Below are positions 8,557 through 17,689 of a DNA stretch of 64,000 nucleotides, piece after piece. Position numbers and translations under genes: made by a program. The stretch is from an uncultured Bacteroidales bacterium (lineage in GTDB: Bacteria; Bacteroidota; Bacteroidia; Bacteroidales; Marinilabiliaceae). The notes under the pieces were generated by a model. That model saw only the letters and a list, made by a program, of their open reading frames with translations. It was not told where the DNA came from and searched no databases. Numbering within the stretch: the first letter of the stretch is position 1; every line of letters begins with the position of its first letter. Location: positions 25,756-89,755 of the forward strand of contig CAKUVM010000004.1 in NCBI GenBank assembly GCA_934699135.1, given 5' to 3'.

Positions 8557-9369
8557 CTAGTTTAAACGCCTGACGCGCCAGTAGCGCAGCAAGACGAACC
8601 CGAAGAGCATGCCGCCAATGTGAGCCCAGTGAGCCACGTTGTCATAGTCCGCGCCATGGATGCCGCCGAACAACTCAATGAGTCCATAAATGATGACGAA
8701 CCACTTTGCCTTGAGCGGGATGGGCGGGAAGAGTAGCATGATACGCATATTGGGGAAGAGCATGCCGAAAGCCAGCAGCACGCCAAACACCGCGCCAGAG
8801 GCTCCCACCGTGACCTGGGCGTTGACGTAGGCCGCCTGATATTGCTCGGCAAAAGAGCGGGCCAAGGCCGCGGCTCCCGCGGGGTCTGAGCCCAGGGTGT
8901 CATTATATTCCTTTATAAACGCCTCTATGGCCATCTTGGACTCTGCGGAGAAAGCCACGACGTGCGACGAGAGGAAACCCTGTATGTTTGCCGTGGAGGG
9001 GTCGTTCATTAGCTGGTCCACCGCCACCACGAGCGGGTGGAGGTCTATGCCCACGGCCAGCTGCTGGATGAGGCCGGAGCCTATGCCGCACGTGAGGTAA
9101 TACGCCACAAAACGCCCCGTGCCCAGCGAGCTCTCAATGATGGTGCCAAACATCCAGAGGGCGAACATGTTGAAGAATATGTGGCTCACGCTGGCGTGCA
9201 TGAACATGAACGTGACGAACTGCCACGGGCCGAAGTCTTTGGCCGTCACGTAGTGCAAGCCCAAGACGTTCTCCAGGTCTATTCGCAAACTGGTGCTGAA
9301 GACCCACGCTGCGGCGAAACACAGCACGTTGATGAGTAGCAGGTTCTTGACTGCCGGCGTCATTCTCAT
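8557..9369 (-). CDS. Rhomboid family intramembrane serine protease with inserted loop
   Basis: 270 residues, ATG at 9369 (a second ATG is at 9363). Catalytic Ser191 in 'VGASGAVFGV' and His250 in 'AHWAHIGGMLFGF'; the helix-2 motif 'SHIFFNMFALWMFG' is intact. Between helix 3 and the GASG helix there is a hydrophilic insert of roughly 75 residues (about 107-184), which is long for the family but seen in some Bacteroidetes members. Not closely similar to the next rhomboid, so an old rather than recent duplication. First gene of the rhomboid-rhomboid-EEP operon, 39 bases downstream of mutL. Confidence 0.92.
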   Translation of the reverse strand: MRMTPAVKNLLLINVLCFAAAWVFSTSLRIDLENVLGLHYVTAKDFGPWQFVTFMFMHASVSHIFFNMFALWMFGTIIESSLGTGRFVAYYLTCGIGSGLIQQLAVGIDLHPLVVAVDQLMNDPSTANIQGFLSSHVVAFSAESKMAIEAFIKEYNDTLGSDPAGAAALARSFAEQYQAAYVNAQVTVGASGAVFGVLLAFGMLFPNMRIMLLFPPIPLKAKWFVIIYGLIELFGGIHGADYDNVAHWAHIGGMLFGFVLLRYWRVRRLN

Positions 9370-9408
9370 ATTGTAGTGTCGTTCTGTTGTTGTCGTTTTA
9401 TTTACTGG

Positions 9409-11229
9409 TCAGCGGAACATAGCGTCGATGTCGGCGTCGGCCATCACCCTCATTGTCGGGCGGCCAGACGGCGACGTCTGCCTGTTGTCAGACGCCATGA
9501 GCTTGGCATAGAGGTCCGCCATCTCATCGGCCGACAATGCGCGGCCATAAGGGATGGCCTTGTGATCAGAGAGGCTGCGCGCAATGACGTCGCTCACGTC
9601 GGAGTGCACGTCCACCTCGCCAGAGCGGCAATTGAACGTGAGAGTCTCAATGAGAGACCGCACCGCCTCGACATCCATAAGGGCCGGGATGGACGTGATG
9701 GTGACGCGCCCCGCCGCAGAGTCCACCTCCAGGTCAATTCCCGCCGCGTTCATCTCTGCCGTCAGCTCGGAGAGTACGCACAGATCCTCTGCGCCCATGG
9801 CCATGACCTCGGGGAAGAGAAGCCTCTGGCACTCCACGGCGGAGTGGGCCATCATGGCTTTCATGCGGTCATAGAGGACCCGCTCGTGAGCCCTGTGCTG
9901 ATCTATCACCAGAAGCCCCGTCTCGACGGGGCGCAAGATGTAGCGCAGCTTATATTGCGTCAGCAGGCCGGCCTCGGCGGCGTCATTCCCCGCCGCGGGG
10001 AACAGGCCGGCCTCAGGGGCGTTGACGTGAGACTCGAAGCTCACCATACCGTCCGAAACCGGGTAGAGTGCCTCCCATCCGCTGGCGTCGGACCTGGGGG
10101 ACTGACCGAAAGACTGCGCGTACTGGGCGGCATGGAGCCGCTCACTGGCGAAAGGGTTGTATGTGTTGGCGGCCTGGGCCGAGGGGTCGAAAGTGGGGAT
10201 GTCTACCCTCTCGCCGCTGTCGAAGTCAATCTGCGGCAAGATGTTGTTGTCATTGAGGCAGGCACTCACCGTGGCGTTGAGAATCTTCCAGATGGCCTGG
10301 TCGTCATCAAACTTTATCTCAGTCTTTTGAGGATGGACGTTGACGTCCAGCGACTGCGGGTCTACATGGAAATATATGTAGTAGGCCGGCAGATGGTCGG
10401 GGCCTATTATGCCCTTGTACGCGTCGGTGACGGCCTTGTTGAAATAGGCGCTGCGCATATATCTGTCGTTGGCGAAGAAATATTGGTCTCCGCCACTTTT
10501 CCTGGCGGTCTCGGGAGTGCCAATGAAACCCGATATTTTCACCAGGCTCGTCTCGCACTCCAGCGAGAGCAGATTCTTGGCCATGGAAAGTCCGGCCACC
10601 CCGGCCACCCTCTGCTTCACGTTGCCTGCCGGCAGGTTGTATAGCGGCACGCCGCCAGACGTCAGGCTCATGCTCACCGAAGGGTGCGCGAGCGCCACGC
10701 GCAGGAACTCGGAGCAGACGTGACGCATCTCGGCCGTGTCGGACTTAAGAAACCGCCGCCGCGCGGGGACGTTGAAAAACAAGTCCTTGACGCAAAAACG
10801 GCTTCCTTTGGGCGTGGCGCACGGCTCTTGGACCTCCACGTCCGAGCCCGCTAAGACAATCTTGACGCCGAGCTCCTGATCGGCCTGCCGCGTGAGGAGC
10901 TCCACCCTGGCCACGGCCGCGATGGAGGCCAGGGCCTCGCCGCGGAAACCCATGGTGGTGAGGCTATACAGATCCCGCGCCGACGCGATCTTTGACGTGG
11001 CGTGACGCTCAAAGGCCAGGCGCGCGTCGGTCTCTGTCATTCCGCATCCATCGTCAATGACTTGGATCTGCGTTCGCCCGGCATCTTGCACCAAGACTTT
11101 TATGTCCGTCGCCCCCGCGTCAATGGCGTTTTCCATCAACTCCTTGATCACCGAGGCGGGCCTTTGGATGACCTCGCCGGCGGCAATCTGGTTGGCCACG
11201 GTGTCCGGCAGCAGGTGAATAACGTTCAT
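9409..11229 (-). CDS. mutL: DNA mismatch repair protein MutL
   Basis: 606 residues, ATG at 11229. The N-terminal GHKL ATPase is clear: 'ELMENAIDAGA' (near 30-40), 'DDGCGM' and 'MGFRGEALASI'. The linker is short. The C-terminal dimerisation domain contains 'VIDQHRAHERVLYD', corresponding to the DQHA(X)2E(X)4E metal motif of endonuclease-type MutL proteins, here with Asp at the last position. MutL couples mismatch recognition by MutS to strand removal; MutS is not in this window. It follows a small membrane protein gene with 28 bases between. Confidence 0.96.
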   Translation of the reverse strand: MNVIHLLPDTVANQIAAGEVIQRPASVIKELMENAIDAGATDIKVLVQDAGRTQIQVIDDGCGMTETDARLAFERHATSKIASARDLYSLTTMGFRGEALASIAAVARVELLTRQADQELGVKIVLAGSDVEVQEPCATPKGSRFCVKDLFFNVPARRRFLKSDTAEMRHVCSEFLRVALAHPSVSMSLTSGGVPLYNLPAGNVKQRVAGVAGLSMAKNLLSLECETSLVKISGFIGTPETARKSGGDQYFFANDRYMRSAYFNKAVTDAYKGIIGPDHLPAYYIYFHVDPQSLDVNVHPQKTEIKFDDDQAIWKILNATVSACLNDNNILPQIDFDSGERVDIPTFDPSAQAANTYNPFASERLHAAQYAQSFGQSPRSDASGWEALYPVSDGMVSFESHVNAPEAGLFPAAGNDAAEAGLLTQYKLRYILRPVETGLLVIDQHRAHERVLYDRMKAMMAHSAVECQRLLFPEVMAMGAEDLCVLSELTAEMNAAGIDLEVDSAAGRVTITSIPALMDVEAVRSLIETLTFNCRSGEVDVHSDVSDVIARSLSDHKAIPYGRALSADEMADLYAKLMASDNRQTSPSGRPTMRVMADADIDAMFR

Positions 11230-11257
11230 TCCTTTTGCGCTTGGTTCTACGTCAGGC

Positions 11258-11581
11258 CTACCTGGCGCCCGCCAGCAGCCCTATGAGGCTGTCTAGCTCG
11301 CCGCCCAAGTAGGCATAAAGGATGGCGCTGAGAATCAGCACAATGACCCAGCGCCGCACAAAACGCTGCCGGCTTCCGTCCTCCACGCTGGGCTTATAGC
11401 TAGCGTGGCGCATGCGCATGGAGCCGGCGCGGAGCATGCCGCCCGTGCCGGCCAGTTTCTCCACCTCGCTGGTCAGGCCCAGCTCCTCGCGCCTCTTTTT
11501 CACATACTCCTTGTCCGGGTCGTAATAAAGGGGCTTATACTCAAACACCTTGTGCTTGGGCAGTTGAATGAAAGACTTCAT
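11258..11581 (-). CDS. Small conserved membrane protein
   Basis: 107 residues. The hydrophilic N-terminal 75 residues are rich in Lys/Arg ('YYDPDKEYVKKRREELGL') and are followed by a hydrophobic helix at about 78-93 and a short second one near 97-105. I recognise this as a conserved Bacteroidetes gene found next to mutL, but no function is known to me. Its tight position upstream of mutL suggests cotranscription. ATG at 11581. Confidence 0.7.
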   Translation of the reverse strand: MKSFIQLPKHKVFEYKPLYYDPDKEYVKKRREELGLTSEVEKLAGTGGMLRAGSMRMRHASYKPSVEDGSRQRFVRRWVIVLILSAILYAYLGGELDSLIGLLAGAR

Positions 11582-11624
11582 ATGGTCATTGTGCGAATGT
11601 GGGACATTGCGCCGCGGCGCAGGG

Positions 11625-11924
11625 TCAGATCTCGTAGTCGGTGCAGGCCCTCACGTCTAGCATCTCGCCCACCTGCTTGGCCACGGCCACATGGCGCGGG
11701 TCCGTGGCGTAGGCCGCGAGGCCGGCGAGGTCGTCAAAAGTGGCCACGAGGGCGAGGTCGAACTTCTCCTTGGGGTTGACGTTGAGGCCTATCTCAATGC
11801 CGCGGAGCGAGGGTATGACGCCCATGAGGGCCAAAAACTGGCTGCGTATGGATGGCAGGCGCGAGGCCTTGACGTCGGCCCCGACATCATCGCGGAGTTT
11901 GAAGAGTACAATGTGCTTGATCAT
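11625..11924 (-). CDS. Dabb (stress-response A/B barrel) domain protein
   Basis: 99 residues from the ATG at 11924; the codon at 11930 is TTG. A single ferredoxin-like A/B barrel, opening with 'MIKHIVLFKLRDDV' and containing the typical 'FDLALVATFDDLAGLAAYATDPRH' region. Dabb proteins dimerise; known members include polyketide cyclases and stress proteins, but most have no assigned reaction. It is the first gene of the run leading into mutL and is divergent from the exonuclease-fold gene. Confidence 0.87.
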   Translation of the reverse strand: MIKHIVLFKLRDDVGADVKASRLPSIRSQFLALMGVIPSLRGIEIGLNVNPKEKFDLALVATFDDLAGLAAYATDPRHVAVAKQVGEMLDVRACTDYEI

Positions 11925-12012
11925 GTCCAAAAGGGTTTACGCGCAAAAATAGCTCTTTTAGCCGTACTATGCTGTTGATGCCTTTCAGTTTTACTTTACG
12001 GCCCGCATTTTG

Positions 12013-12020
12013 TAACTTTA
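12013..12020 (+). promoter_or_regulatory. Candidate -7 box
   Basis: TAACTTTA, one base off the Bacteroidetes -7 consensus TAnnTTTG, in the AT-rich divergent gap before the exonuclease-fold gene. No clean -33 box was seen. Confidence 0.35.
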
Positions 12021-12044
12021 CGCATCGTATTAATTTTTACGGAG

Positions 12045-12857
12045 GTGAGATACAATAACGAAGGCAAAAGCCGCGAGACACGCGGCGGCAGGCCAACCCC
12101 ATCGTCGCCGCGCGGCACGGCCGCGTTGCATACTGTGTCTGAGAACGACATCGTGTTCGTCAACGTTGAGGGAGTTCCGGAGCTTTGCTCATTTGACAAT
12201 CTGTCTGCCGACATGCAGCGGCTTTGGGACTCGGCCTCGGCGGCTTGGCGGCCGGCCGGCGTGACCGCCAGTGAAGCGTATGCCGAGGCCGGGGCCATGG
12301 CCGAGTTTGGGAAAGTGGCTTGCATAACGGCCGGCGTCATCCGCCATAAGGAGGGCGGGGCAGACCCGTTTTTCATCACGTCGACCTACTCGGGAGACAG
12401 CGAGCGCGACGTCTTGTGCGGCTTTGCCGAGATGGTGGGCAACTTCCTCTCAACGCCCGCGCAAGACCACGTGCTGTGCGGCCACGCCATCTTGGCCACC
12501 GACATTCCCTTCTTTGCCCGGCGACTCATTGTGAACAACATACAGCTGCCCGCCCTCTTCGACCGGCACGGGCGGCGCAAGGTTGCCGACTCGGTGATTG
12601 ACACGGCGGACTACTGGGCATTCACCGAGGCGGCCGGCCGACGCGCGCCGGCGGAGCTAATAGGCCGCGTGCTGGGGCTAGACGTGGAGCAAGACGACTT
12701 CGACCCGCGCGTGGCGGCGGAGCTATACAACACATCGGCCGGCATGGAGCCGCTCATCGGCCGCTCAGAGCGCAAGGCTCTGCTCTACGCGCAGATTTTG
12801 AGGCGTTTCAGGGGCGAGAGCGTCATATTGCCGGATCACGTCATACGCAAGCGATAA
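12045..12857 (+). CDS. DEDD 3'-5' exonuclease-fold protein, catalytic residues apparently lost
   Basis: 270 residues from a GTG at 12045. There is no in-frame ATG before residue 56; TTG at 12126 or GTG at 12135 would start the protein right before the conserved domain. The fold resembles the PolB-like 3'-5' exonucleases of Bacteroidetes ('AEFGKVACITAG', 'VLCGHAILATDIPFFARRL', 'NNIQLPALF', 'VIDTADYW'). The first motif, usually FxDIET, reads FVNVEG, so the metal-ligand Asp is Asn. The terminal YCxKD motif reads RSERK, losing both Tyr and Asp. Nuclease activity is therefore doubtful; a nucleic-acid-binding or regulatory role, or decay, are alternatives. Followed after 38 bases by the carbonic anhydrase gene. 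Confidence 0.7.
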   Translation: MRYNNEGKSRETRGGRPTPSSPRGTAALHTVSENDIVFVNVEGVPELCSFDNLSADMQRLWDSASAAWRPAGVTASEAYAEAGAMAEFGKVACITAGVIRHKEGGADPFFITSTYSGDSERDVLCGFAEMVGNFLSTPAQDHVLCGHAILATDIPFFARRLIVNNIQLPALFDRHGRRKVADSVIDTADYWAFTEAAGRRAPAELIGRVLGLDVEQDDFDPRVAAELYNTSAGMEPLIGRSERKALLYAQILRRFRGESVILPDHVIRKR

Positions 12858-12895
12858 GGCAGAAAAAGGACACATCTTCACGGAGGCAGACCGAT

Positions 12896-13432
12896 ATGGC
12901 GAACATCATCACACTGCGCGGCAAGACGCCGACCGTTGGCAAAGACTGCTACCTGGCCCCCACGGCCACACTGATTGGCGACGTGACGCTGGGCGACGGC
13001 TGCAGCGTCTGGTTCGGCGCCGTGCTGCGTGGCGACGTGGCCCCCATCAGAGTGGGCGACCGGGTCAACATCCAAGACAACGCCGTCATCCACGGCACGT
13101 TCGAGAAACACGACACGCGGATAGGGTCAGACGTCTCGATAGGCCACGGGGCCATTGTCCACGGAGCCACAATAAAAGACCGCGTGCTAGTGGGCATGGG
13201 TTCCATTGTCTTGGACGGGGCCACGGTGGAGCCAGACACCATAGTGGCGGCGGGGGCCGTGCTAACAGGCGGCAAGACGGCCGAGAGCCGCGGCATCTAC
13301 GCCGGCACGCCCGCCAGGCGCATAAAAGAGCTGACAGAGGGGCAAGAGGCCGACACCATAAAGCGCATAGCCTCACACTACGCCACCTACGCCCGTTGGT
13401 ACGAGGAGGAGGACAAAAAAGACAACGAATGA
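12896..13432 (+). CDS. Gamma carbonic anhydrase family hexapeptide protein
   Basis: 178 residues, ATG at 12896. A left-handed beta-helix of hexapeptide repeats ('GDVTLGDGCSVWFGAVLRGD', 'IRVGDRVNIQDNAVIHG'), then a C-terminal helix. The three zinc-ligand histidines of the Cam/CaiE/PaaY group are in place: H66, H84 and H89 (VIHG, SIGHGAIVHG). Likely a cytosolic trimer hydrating CO2 or a relative acting on acyl groups. First of three overlapping genes: its stop overlaps the next start by ATGA. Confidence 0.92.
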   Translation: MANIITLRGKTPTVGKDCYLAPTATLIGDVTLGDGCSVWFGAVLRGDVAPIRVGDRVNIQDNAVIHGTFEKHDTRIGSDVSIGHGAIVHGATIKDRVLVGMGSIVLDGATVEPDTIVAAGAVLTGGKTAESRGIYAGTPARRIKELTEGQEADTIKRIASHYATYARWYEEEDKKDNE

Positions 13433-13950
13433 GACACTTCAAGGTTCTGGCCGCCCTGGCCGCCTTGGCCGCGTGCGCGCACGCGGCCGCGCAAGATGAG
13501 GAGTACTTCAACAACGCGTGGTGGAGCTGCGAGCTCTCCGGCCGTCAGACGGAGTGGTTCATCAAGAGCTACCGCACGGGCATCTCCTTCATCAACGGGA
13601 CCGACATGGCCTCCGGCACCATAACATTCTCAGACGACTGCATAGAGTTCAACCACCCGGCCATCCAGATGCACTTCCCCGTGGCGGCGTACAAACGCAT
13701 ATCGGACAACATATTCGCCATCACGCGCAACGGGGAGGACGACTATTTCGACTACATCGAGGTGATCCGCGAGCCGGGCAAAAAGACCTATCGCCTCCTA
13801 CTGGCGAAAAAAGACCCCGACGACACCATGCAGAACACCCGAATATTCATCTGCAAGCCCCACGTCTACACCGAGGGCCGCACGGCGGCCGAGGCCCGAG
13901 CGGCCCAGCCCAAGGGCGATGGCATCCCGCCACAAGTGCCAAAGAAATGA
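13429..13950 (+). CDS. Exported protein of unknown function
   Basis: 173 residues from the ATG at 13429, which overlaps the preceding stop as ATGA. The hydrophobic signal (MRHFKVLAALAALAACAHA) could be cleaved by signal peptidase I after AAAQ or, since LAAC at 13-16 fits a lipobox, be a lipoprotein signal. The mature part is about 150 residues, beta-rich, with many aromatics ('EEYFNNAWWSCELSGRQTEW'). No family recognised. Coupled on the other side to murI by another ATGA overlap, so it sits inside a carbonic anhydrase-unknown-murI operon. Confidence 0.75.
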   Translation: MRHFKVLAALAALAACAHAAAQDEEYFNNAWWSCELSGRQTEWFIKSYRTGISFINGTDMASGTITFSDDCIEFNHPAIQMHFPVAAYKRISDNIFAITRNGEDDYFDYIEVIREPGKKTYRLLLAKKDPDDTMQNTRIFICKPHVYTEGRTAAEARAAQPKGDGIPPQVPKK

Positions 13951-14765
13951 TCGCCATCTTCGACTCCGGCTACGGCGGCCTGACAATATTCAGCGCGGTG
14001 CGCAAGGCCTTGCCGGCCTATGACTACATATACCTTGGAGACAACGCCCGCGCGCCCTACGGCTCACGCTCCTTCGACGTGGTGTATCGCTTCACCCTCC
14101 AGGCCGTGACCGAGATGCTGCGCATGGGGGCCGACCTCATCATACTGGCCTGCAACACGGCCTCGGCCAAGGCCCTGCGCACCATACAGCAGCGAGACCT
14201 GCCGCGCCTCGACCCGGAAGGGCGGCGGCGCGTCTTGGGCATCATCCGCCCCTCCGCCGAGGCCCTGGGCTCCTGCACCGCCACGGGGAAAGTGGGGGTC
14301 ATGGCCACTCAGGGCACCGTGTCGTCACTCTCCTACACCATCGAGATGAGCCACTTGTGGCCCGGCGTGGAGGTGTTTCAGCAAGCGTGCCCCATGTGGG
14401 TGCCGCTCGTGGAGAACGGAGAATATGACAAGCCCGGGGCGGACTATTTCGTGGAGCAATACACGCGCCGGCTCATGACCCAATGCCCCGCCATAGACAC
14501 CGTCATGCTCGCCTGCACCCACTACCCGCTCCTGGCGCCCAAGATTGCCATCACCCTGCCGCGGGGAGTCAGGCTGCTGTCTCAGGGCGACATCGTGGCG
14601 CGCAGCCTGGCAGACTACCTGTCGCGCCACACAGAGATGGAGGCGCGGCTCAGCCGCGGCGGCACGGCGCGCTTCTTCACCACAGAGAGCCCTGAGAAAT
14701 TCGCCGACACGGCCGGCATCTTCTTCAGCGGCCGGCTAGACGTGGCGCACACCGAGATAGGGTGA
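13947..14765 (+). CDS. murI: Glutamate racemase
   Basis: 272 residues, ATG at 13947 overlapping the preceding stop. Interconverts L- and D-glutamate for peptidoglycan. Both catalytic cysteines are present, C69 in 'ILACNTAS' and C190 in 'MLACTHYP', and the N-terminal 'IFDSGYGGL' supplies the Asp/Ser of the active site. Length is normal. In many Bacteroidetes, as I recall, murI lies downstream of bamA-ompH; here it is instead in an operon with gamma carbonic anhydrase and an exported unknown, on the opposite strand from the bamA cluster at 53445. Confidence 0.95.
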   Translation: MIAIFDSGYGGLTIFSAVRKALPAYDYIYLGDNARAPYGSRSFDVVYRFTLQAVTEMLRMGADLIILACNTASAKALRTIQQRDLPRLDPEGRRRVLGIIRPSAEALGSCTATGKVGVMATQGTVSSLSYTIEMSHLWPGVEVFQQACPMWVPLVENGEYDKPGADYFVEQYTRRLMTQCPAIDTVMLACTHYPLLAPKIAITLPRGVRLLSQGDIVARSLADYLSRHTEMEARLSRGGTARFFTTESPEKFADTAGIFFSGRLDVAHTEIG

Positions 14766-14813
14766 CGGATTTCAATTTTCAATTCTCACGCGAACTGCTT
14801 AAATTAGCGGTTT

Positions 14814-14845
14814 GAGGGCGGGCGACTGGCGGGCGTCCCGCCCTC
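14814..14845 (+). terminator. Hairpin after murI
   Basis: 9-bp perfect stem, GAGGGCGGG (14814-14822) with CCCGCCCTC (14837-14845), between murI and lysS. There is no U tract after it, so it may be a weak terminator or an RNA structural element. Confidence 0.35.
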
Positions 14846-14882
14846 GAACCATAATTGGAAAAACAAGAAGAACAGACATATA

Positions 14883-16610
14883 ATGAGCCTACAAGACCTT
14901 AGCGAGCAAGAGATTAACAGACGCAACAACCTGCAATCTCTCCGCGACATGGGCATTGACCCCTACCCTGCGGCCGAATATCCGACCGACGCGTTCTCCT
15001 CCGACATCATTGCCGGCTTCACCGACGACGCCCCCCAGCGCGAGGTGTGCATAGCGGGCCGCATGATGAGCCGGCGCGTCATGGGCAAGGCTTCCTTCAT
15101 TGAGTTGCAGGACTCTAAGGGCCGAATCCAGGTCTACATAGCCCGCGACGAGATCTGCCCCGCCGACAACGCCGACCTCTACAACGTGGTGTTCAAGAAG
15201 CTGCTCGACCTGGGCGACTTTGTGGGCGTCAAGGGCTTCGTCTTCCGCACCAAGACGGGCGAGATATCCGTCCACGCCAAGAGCCTGACGGTGCTGGCCA
15301 AGAGCCTCAAGCCGCTGCCCGTGGTGAAGGAGAAAGACGGGGTGGTCTACGACTCGTTTGACGACCCGGAGCTGCGCTACCGCCAAAGATATGTCGACCT
15401 GGTGGTCAACAAGGGCGTCAAAGACACTTTCCTTCAGCGCGCCACGGTGCTGCGCACCCTGCGCTCCGTGCTAGACGGCGCGGGCTACACCGAGGTGGAG
15501 ACCCCCGTGCTGCAGTCCATAGCCGGCGGGGCCTCGGCCCGCCCCTTCATCACGCACTTCAACGCCCTCAACATCGACATGTATATGCGCATAGCCACCG
15601 AGCTATACCTAAAGAGGCTCATTGTGGGCGGCTTCGAGGGCGTATACGAGATAGGCAAGAACTTCCGCAACGAGGGCATGGACCGCACCCACAACCCCGA
15701 ATTCACCTGCATGGAGCTCTACGTCCAGTATAAGGACTACAACTGGATGATGAGCTTCACAGAGAAGCTGCTCGAAACCATCTGCGTGGCCGTCAACGGC
15801 AAGCCAGAGAGCGAGATTGACGGCCACGTCATAAGCTTCCGCGCCCCGTTCCGCCGCCTGCCCATCTTGGAGGCCATCAAGGAGAAGACGGGCTACGACC
15901 TCGAGGGCAAGAGCGAGGACGAGATCCGCGCCATCTGCCGCGACCTCAAGATGGATATTGACGACACCATGGGCAAGGGCAAGCTCATCGACGAGATTTT
16001 CGGCGAATTCTGCGAAGGCACGTACATCCAGCCCACCTTTATCACAGACTACCCCGTGGAGATGTCTCCACTGACCAAGAAGCACCGCAGCAAGCCAGGC
16101 CTGACGGAGCGTTTTGAGCTGATGGTCAACGGCAAAGAGCTGGCCAACGCGTATAGCGAGCTTAACGACCCGATAGATCAGGAGGAGCGTTTCAAGGAGC
16201 AGATGCGACTGGCCGACAAGGGCGACGACGAGGCCATGATCATTGACCAAGACTTCCTCCGCGCCCTCCAATACGGCATGCCGCCCACATCGGGCATAGG
16301 CATCGGCATAGACCGCCTGGTGATGCTCATGACGGGCAAAAACGCCATTGGCGAGGTCATGCTCTTCCCGCAAATGAAGCCGGAGAAGAAGGCGGCGCGC
16401 GACCCTGAGGCCGCATTCACCAAACTGGGCGTGCCCGCGGAGTGGGTGGAGCCGCTCTACGCCGCAGGCGTCAACACCGTGGCCGACATGGCCAAGATGA
16501 AACCCGGCAAGGTGCACCAGACGCTCTGTGACATAAACAAGAAGAACAAGCTCGGCCTCACGCCACTCAAACAAGAGGAGGTCGCCGCGTGGTTCAACGC
16601 CCTGCAATGA
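14883..16610 (+). CDS. lysS: Lysyl-tRNA synthetase (class II)
   Basis: 575 residues, ATG at 14883. Charges tRNA(Lys). The N-terminal OB fold (about 55-150, '[18 protein letters not shown]') binds the anticodon. The class II core follows, with motif 2 '[19 protein letters not shown]' and motif 3 '[15 protein letters not shown]'. The C-terminus extends about 65 residues beyond the usual end of the core ('[20 protein letters not shown]'), an HhH-like extension I know from Bacteroidales LysS. Its stop overlaps the gpsA start by ATGA. Confidence 0.96.
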   Translation: MSLQDLSEQEINRRNNLQSLRDMGIDPYPAAEYPTDAFSSDIIAGFTDDAPQREVCIAGRMMSRRVMGKASFIELQDSKGRIQVYIARDEICPADNADLYNVVFKKLLDLGDFVGVKGFVFRTKTGEISVHAKSLTVLAKSLKPLPVVKEKDGVVYDSFDDPELRYRQRYVDLVVNKGVKDTFLQRATVLRTLRSVLDGAGYTEVETPVLQSIAGGASARPFITHFNALNIDMYMRIATELYLKRLIVGGFEGVYEIGKNFRNEGMDRTHNPEFTCMELYVQYKDYNWMMSFTEKLLETICVAVNGKPESEIDGHVISFRAPFRRLPILEAIKEKTGYDLEGKSEDEIRAICRDLKMDIDDTMGKGKLIDEIFGEFCEGTYIQPTFITDYPVEMSPLTKKHRSKPGLTERFELMVNGKELANAYSELNDPIDQEERFKEQMRLADKGDDEAMIIDQDFLRALQYGMPPTSGIGIGIDRLVMLMTGKNAIGEVMLFPQMKPEKKAARDPEAAFTKLGVPAEWVEPLYAAGVNTVADMAKMKPGKVHQTLCDINKKNKLGLTPLKQEEVAAWFNALQ

Positions 16611-17632
16611 ATACCGAAGGCAAGCCGGAACTGATTCTTGGAGAGAACCCCAGGGTGGGGCTCGTGGGAAGCGGGAGCTGGGCCACGGCAATAGCCAAGA
16701 TGCTCCTGTGCAACACGAGCCACCTCAACTGGCACGTCCGCAACAAGAAGAACATCGACACGTTCCGAATCACGGGGCACAACCCTTCATACCTCTCCAG
16801 CGTCCAGTTCGACACGAGCAAGATAACGTTCTCCAACGACATCAACCAGATTGTCAGCGAGTCAGACGTCATCTTCCTCGTCGTGCCGTCGGCTTTCGTC
16901 CAGTCCGCCATCAAGAACCTGACGGTGCCGCTGGCCGACAAATACGTCATCTCGGCCATCAAGGGCCTGATCCCGGAGAAGAACATGATCATCGGGACGT
17001 GGCTCAACCAGTGCATGGGCGTGCCCATTGACCGCATAGGGGTCATCAGCGGCCCGTGCCACGCCGAGGAAGTGGCCCTGGAGAGACTGTCATACCTGAC
17101 CATGGCCTGCCAAAACGTGGACCTGGCCCGCGAGTACGCCCGCCTCATCACGTGCCACTTCATCAAGACATGCGTCTCTGACGACATATACGGCACCGAG
17201 TATGCAGCCGTGCTCAAAAACATCATGGCCATAGCCTCCGGCGTGTTCCACGGCCTGGGCTACGGAGACAACTTCCAGGCCGTGCTCATATCAAACGCCA
17301 TACAGGAGATCAAAAGGTTCGTGGACACGGTACACCCCATCCCGCGAGACATCAAGAGCTCCGCCTACCTCGGGGACCTGCTCGTGACGTGCTACTCGCA
17401 GTTCAGCCGAAACAGGACTTTTGGCACCATGCTCGGCAAGGGCTACTCGGTCAAGTCCGCGCAGATGGAGATGCTTATGGTGGCCGAGGGCTACTACGCC
17501 ACCAAGAGCATCAAGGCCATCAACGAGCGGTATCAGGTCTCGATGCCCATAACAGACTGCGTATACAACATAATCTACGGCAAAGTGTCGCCAGTCATCG
17601 AGTGCATGCTCCTGACCGAGCAGCTGCGATAG
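16607..17632 (+). CDS. gpsA: NAD(P)H-dependent glycerol-3-phosphate dehydrogenase
   Basis: 341 residues from the ATG at 16607, chosen because it overlaps the lysS stop as ATGA. Reduces dihydroxyacetone phosphate to glycerol-3-phosphate, the backbone of phospholipids. The Rossmann motif '[14 protein letters not shown]' is at about 18-31, 'SGPCHAEEV' and the catalytic-Lys region '[17 protein letters not shown]' follow. The fatty-acid/phospholipid link fits pssA elsewhere in the window. Second gene of the lysS-gpsA-pgi run. Confidence 0.95.
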   Translation: MNTEGKPELILGENPRVGLVGSGSWATAIAKMLLCNTSHLNWHVRNKKNIDTFRITGHNPSYLSSVQFDTSKITFSNDINQIVSESDVIFLVVPSAFVQSAIKNLTVPLADKYVISAIKGLIPEKNMIIGTWLNQCMGVPIDRIGVISGPCHAEEVALERLSYLTMACQNVDLAREYARLITCHFIKTCVSDDIYGTEYAAVLKNIMAIASGVFHGLGYGDNFQAVLISNAIQEIKRFVDTVHPIPRDIKSSAYLGDLLVTCYSQFSRNRTFGTMLGKGYSVKSAQMEMLMVAEGYYATKSIKAINERYQVSMPITDCVYNIIYGKVSPVIECMLLTEQLR

Positions 17633-17689
17633 GGGGGCCGGCGGCGCGAGCCACAGAGCAACGACAACAAGACAAAACATACAAACATC

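Noticed and set aside
9376..10644. 422-codon plus-strand ORF opposite mutL
   Set aside because: Shadow of the well-supported mutL gene; no recognisable motifs.
15609..16691. 360-codon minus-strand ORF opposite lysS
   Set aside because: Shadow of lysS; His/Leu/Val-rich without family resemblance.
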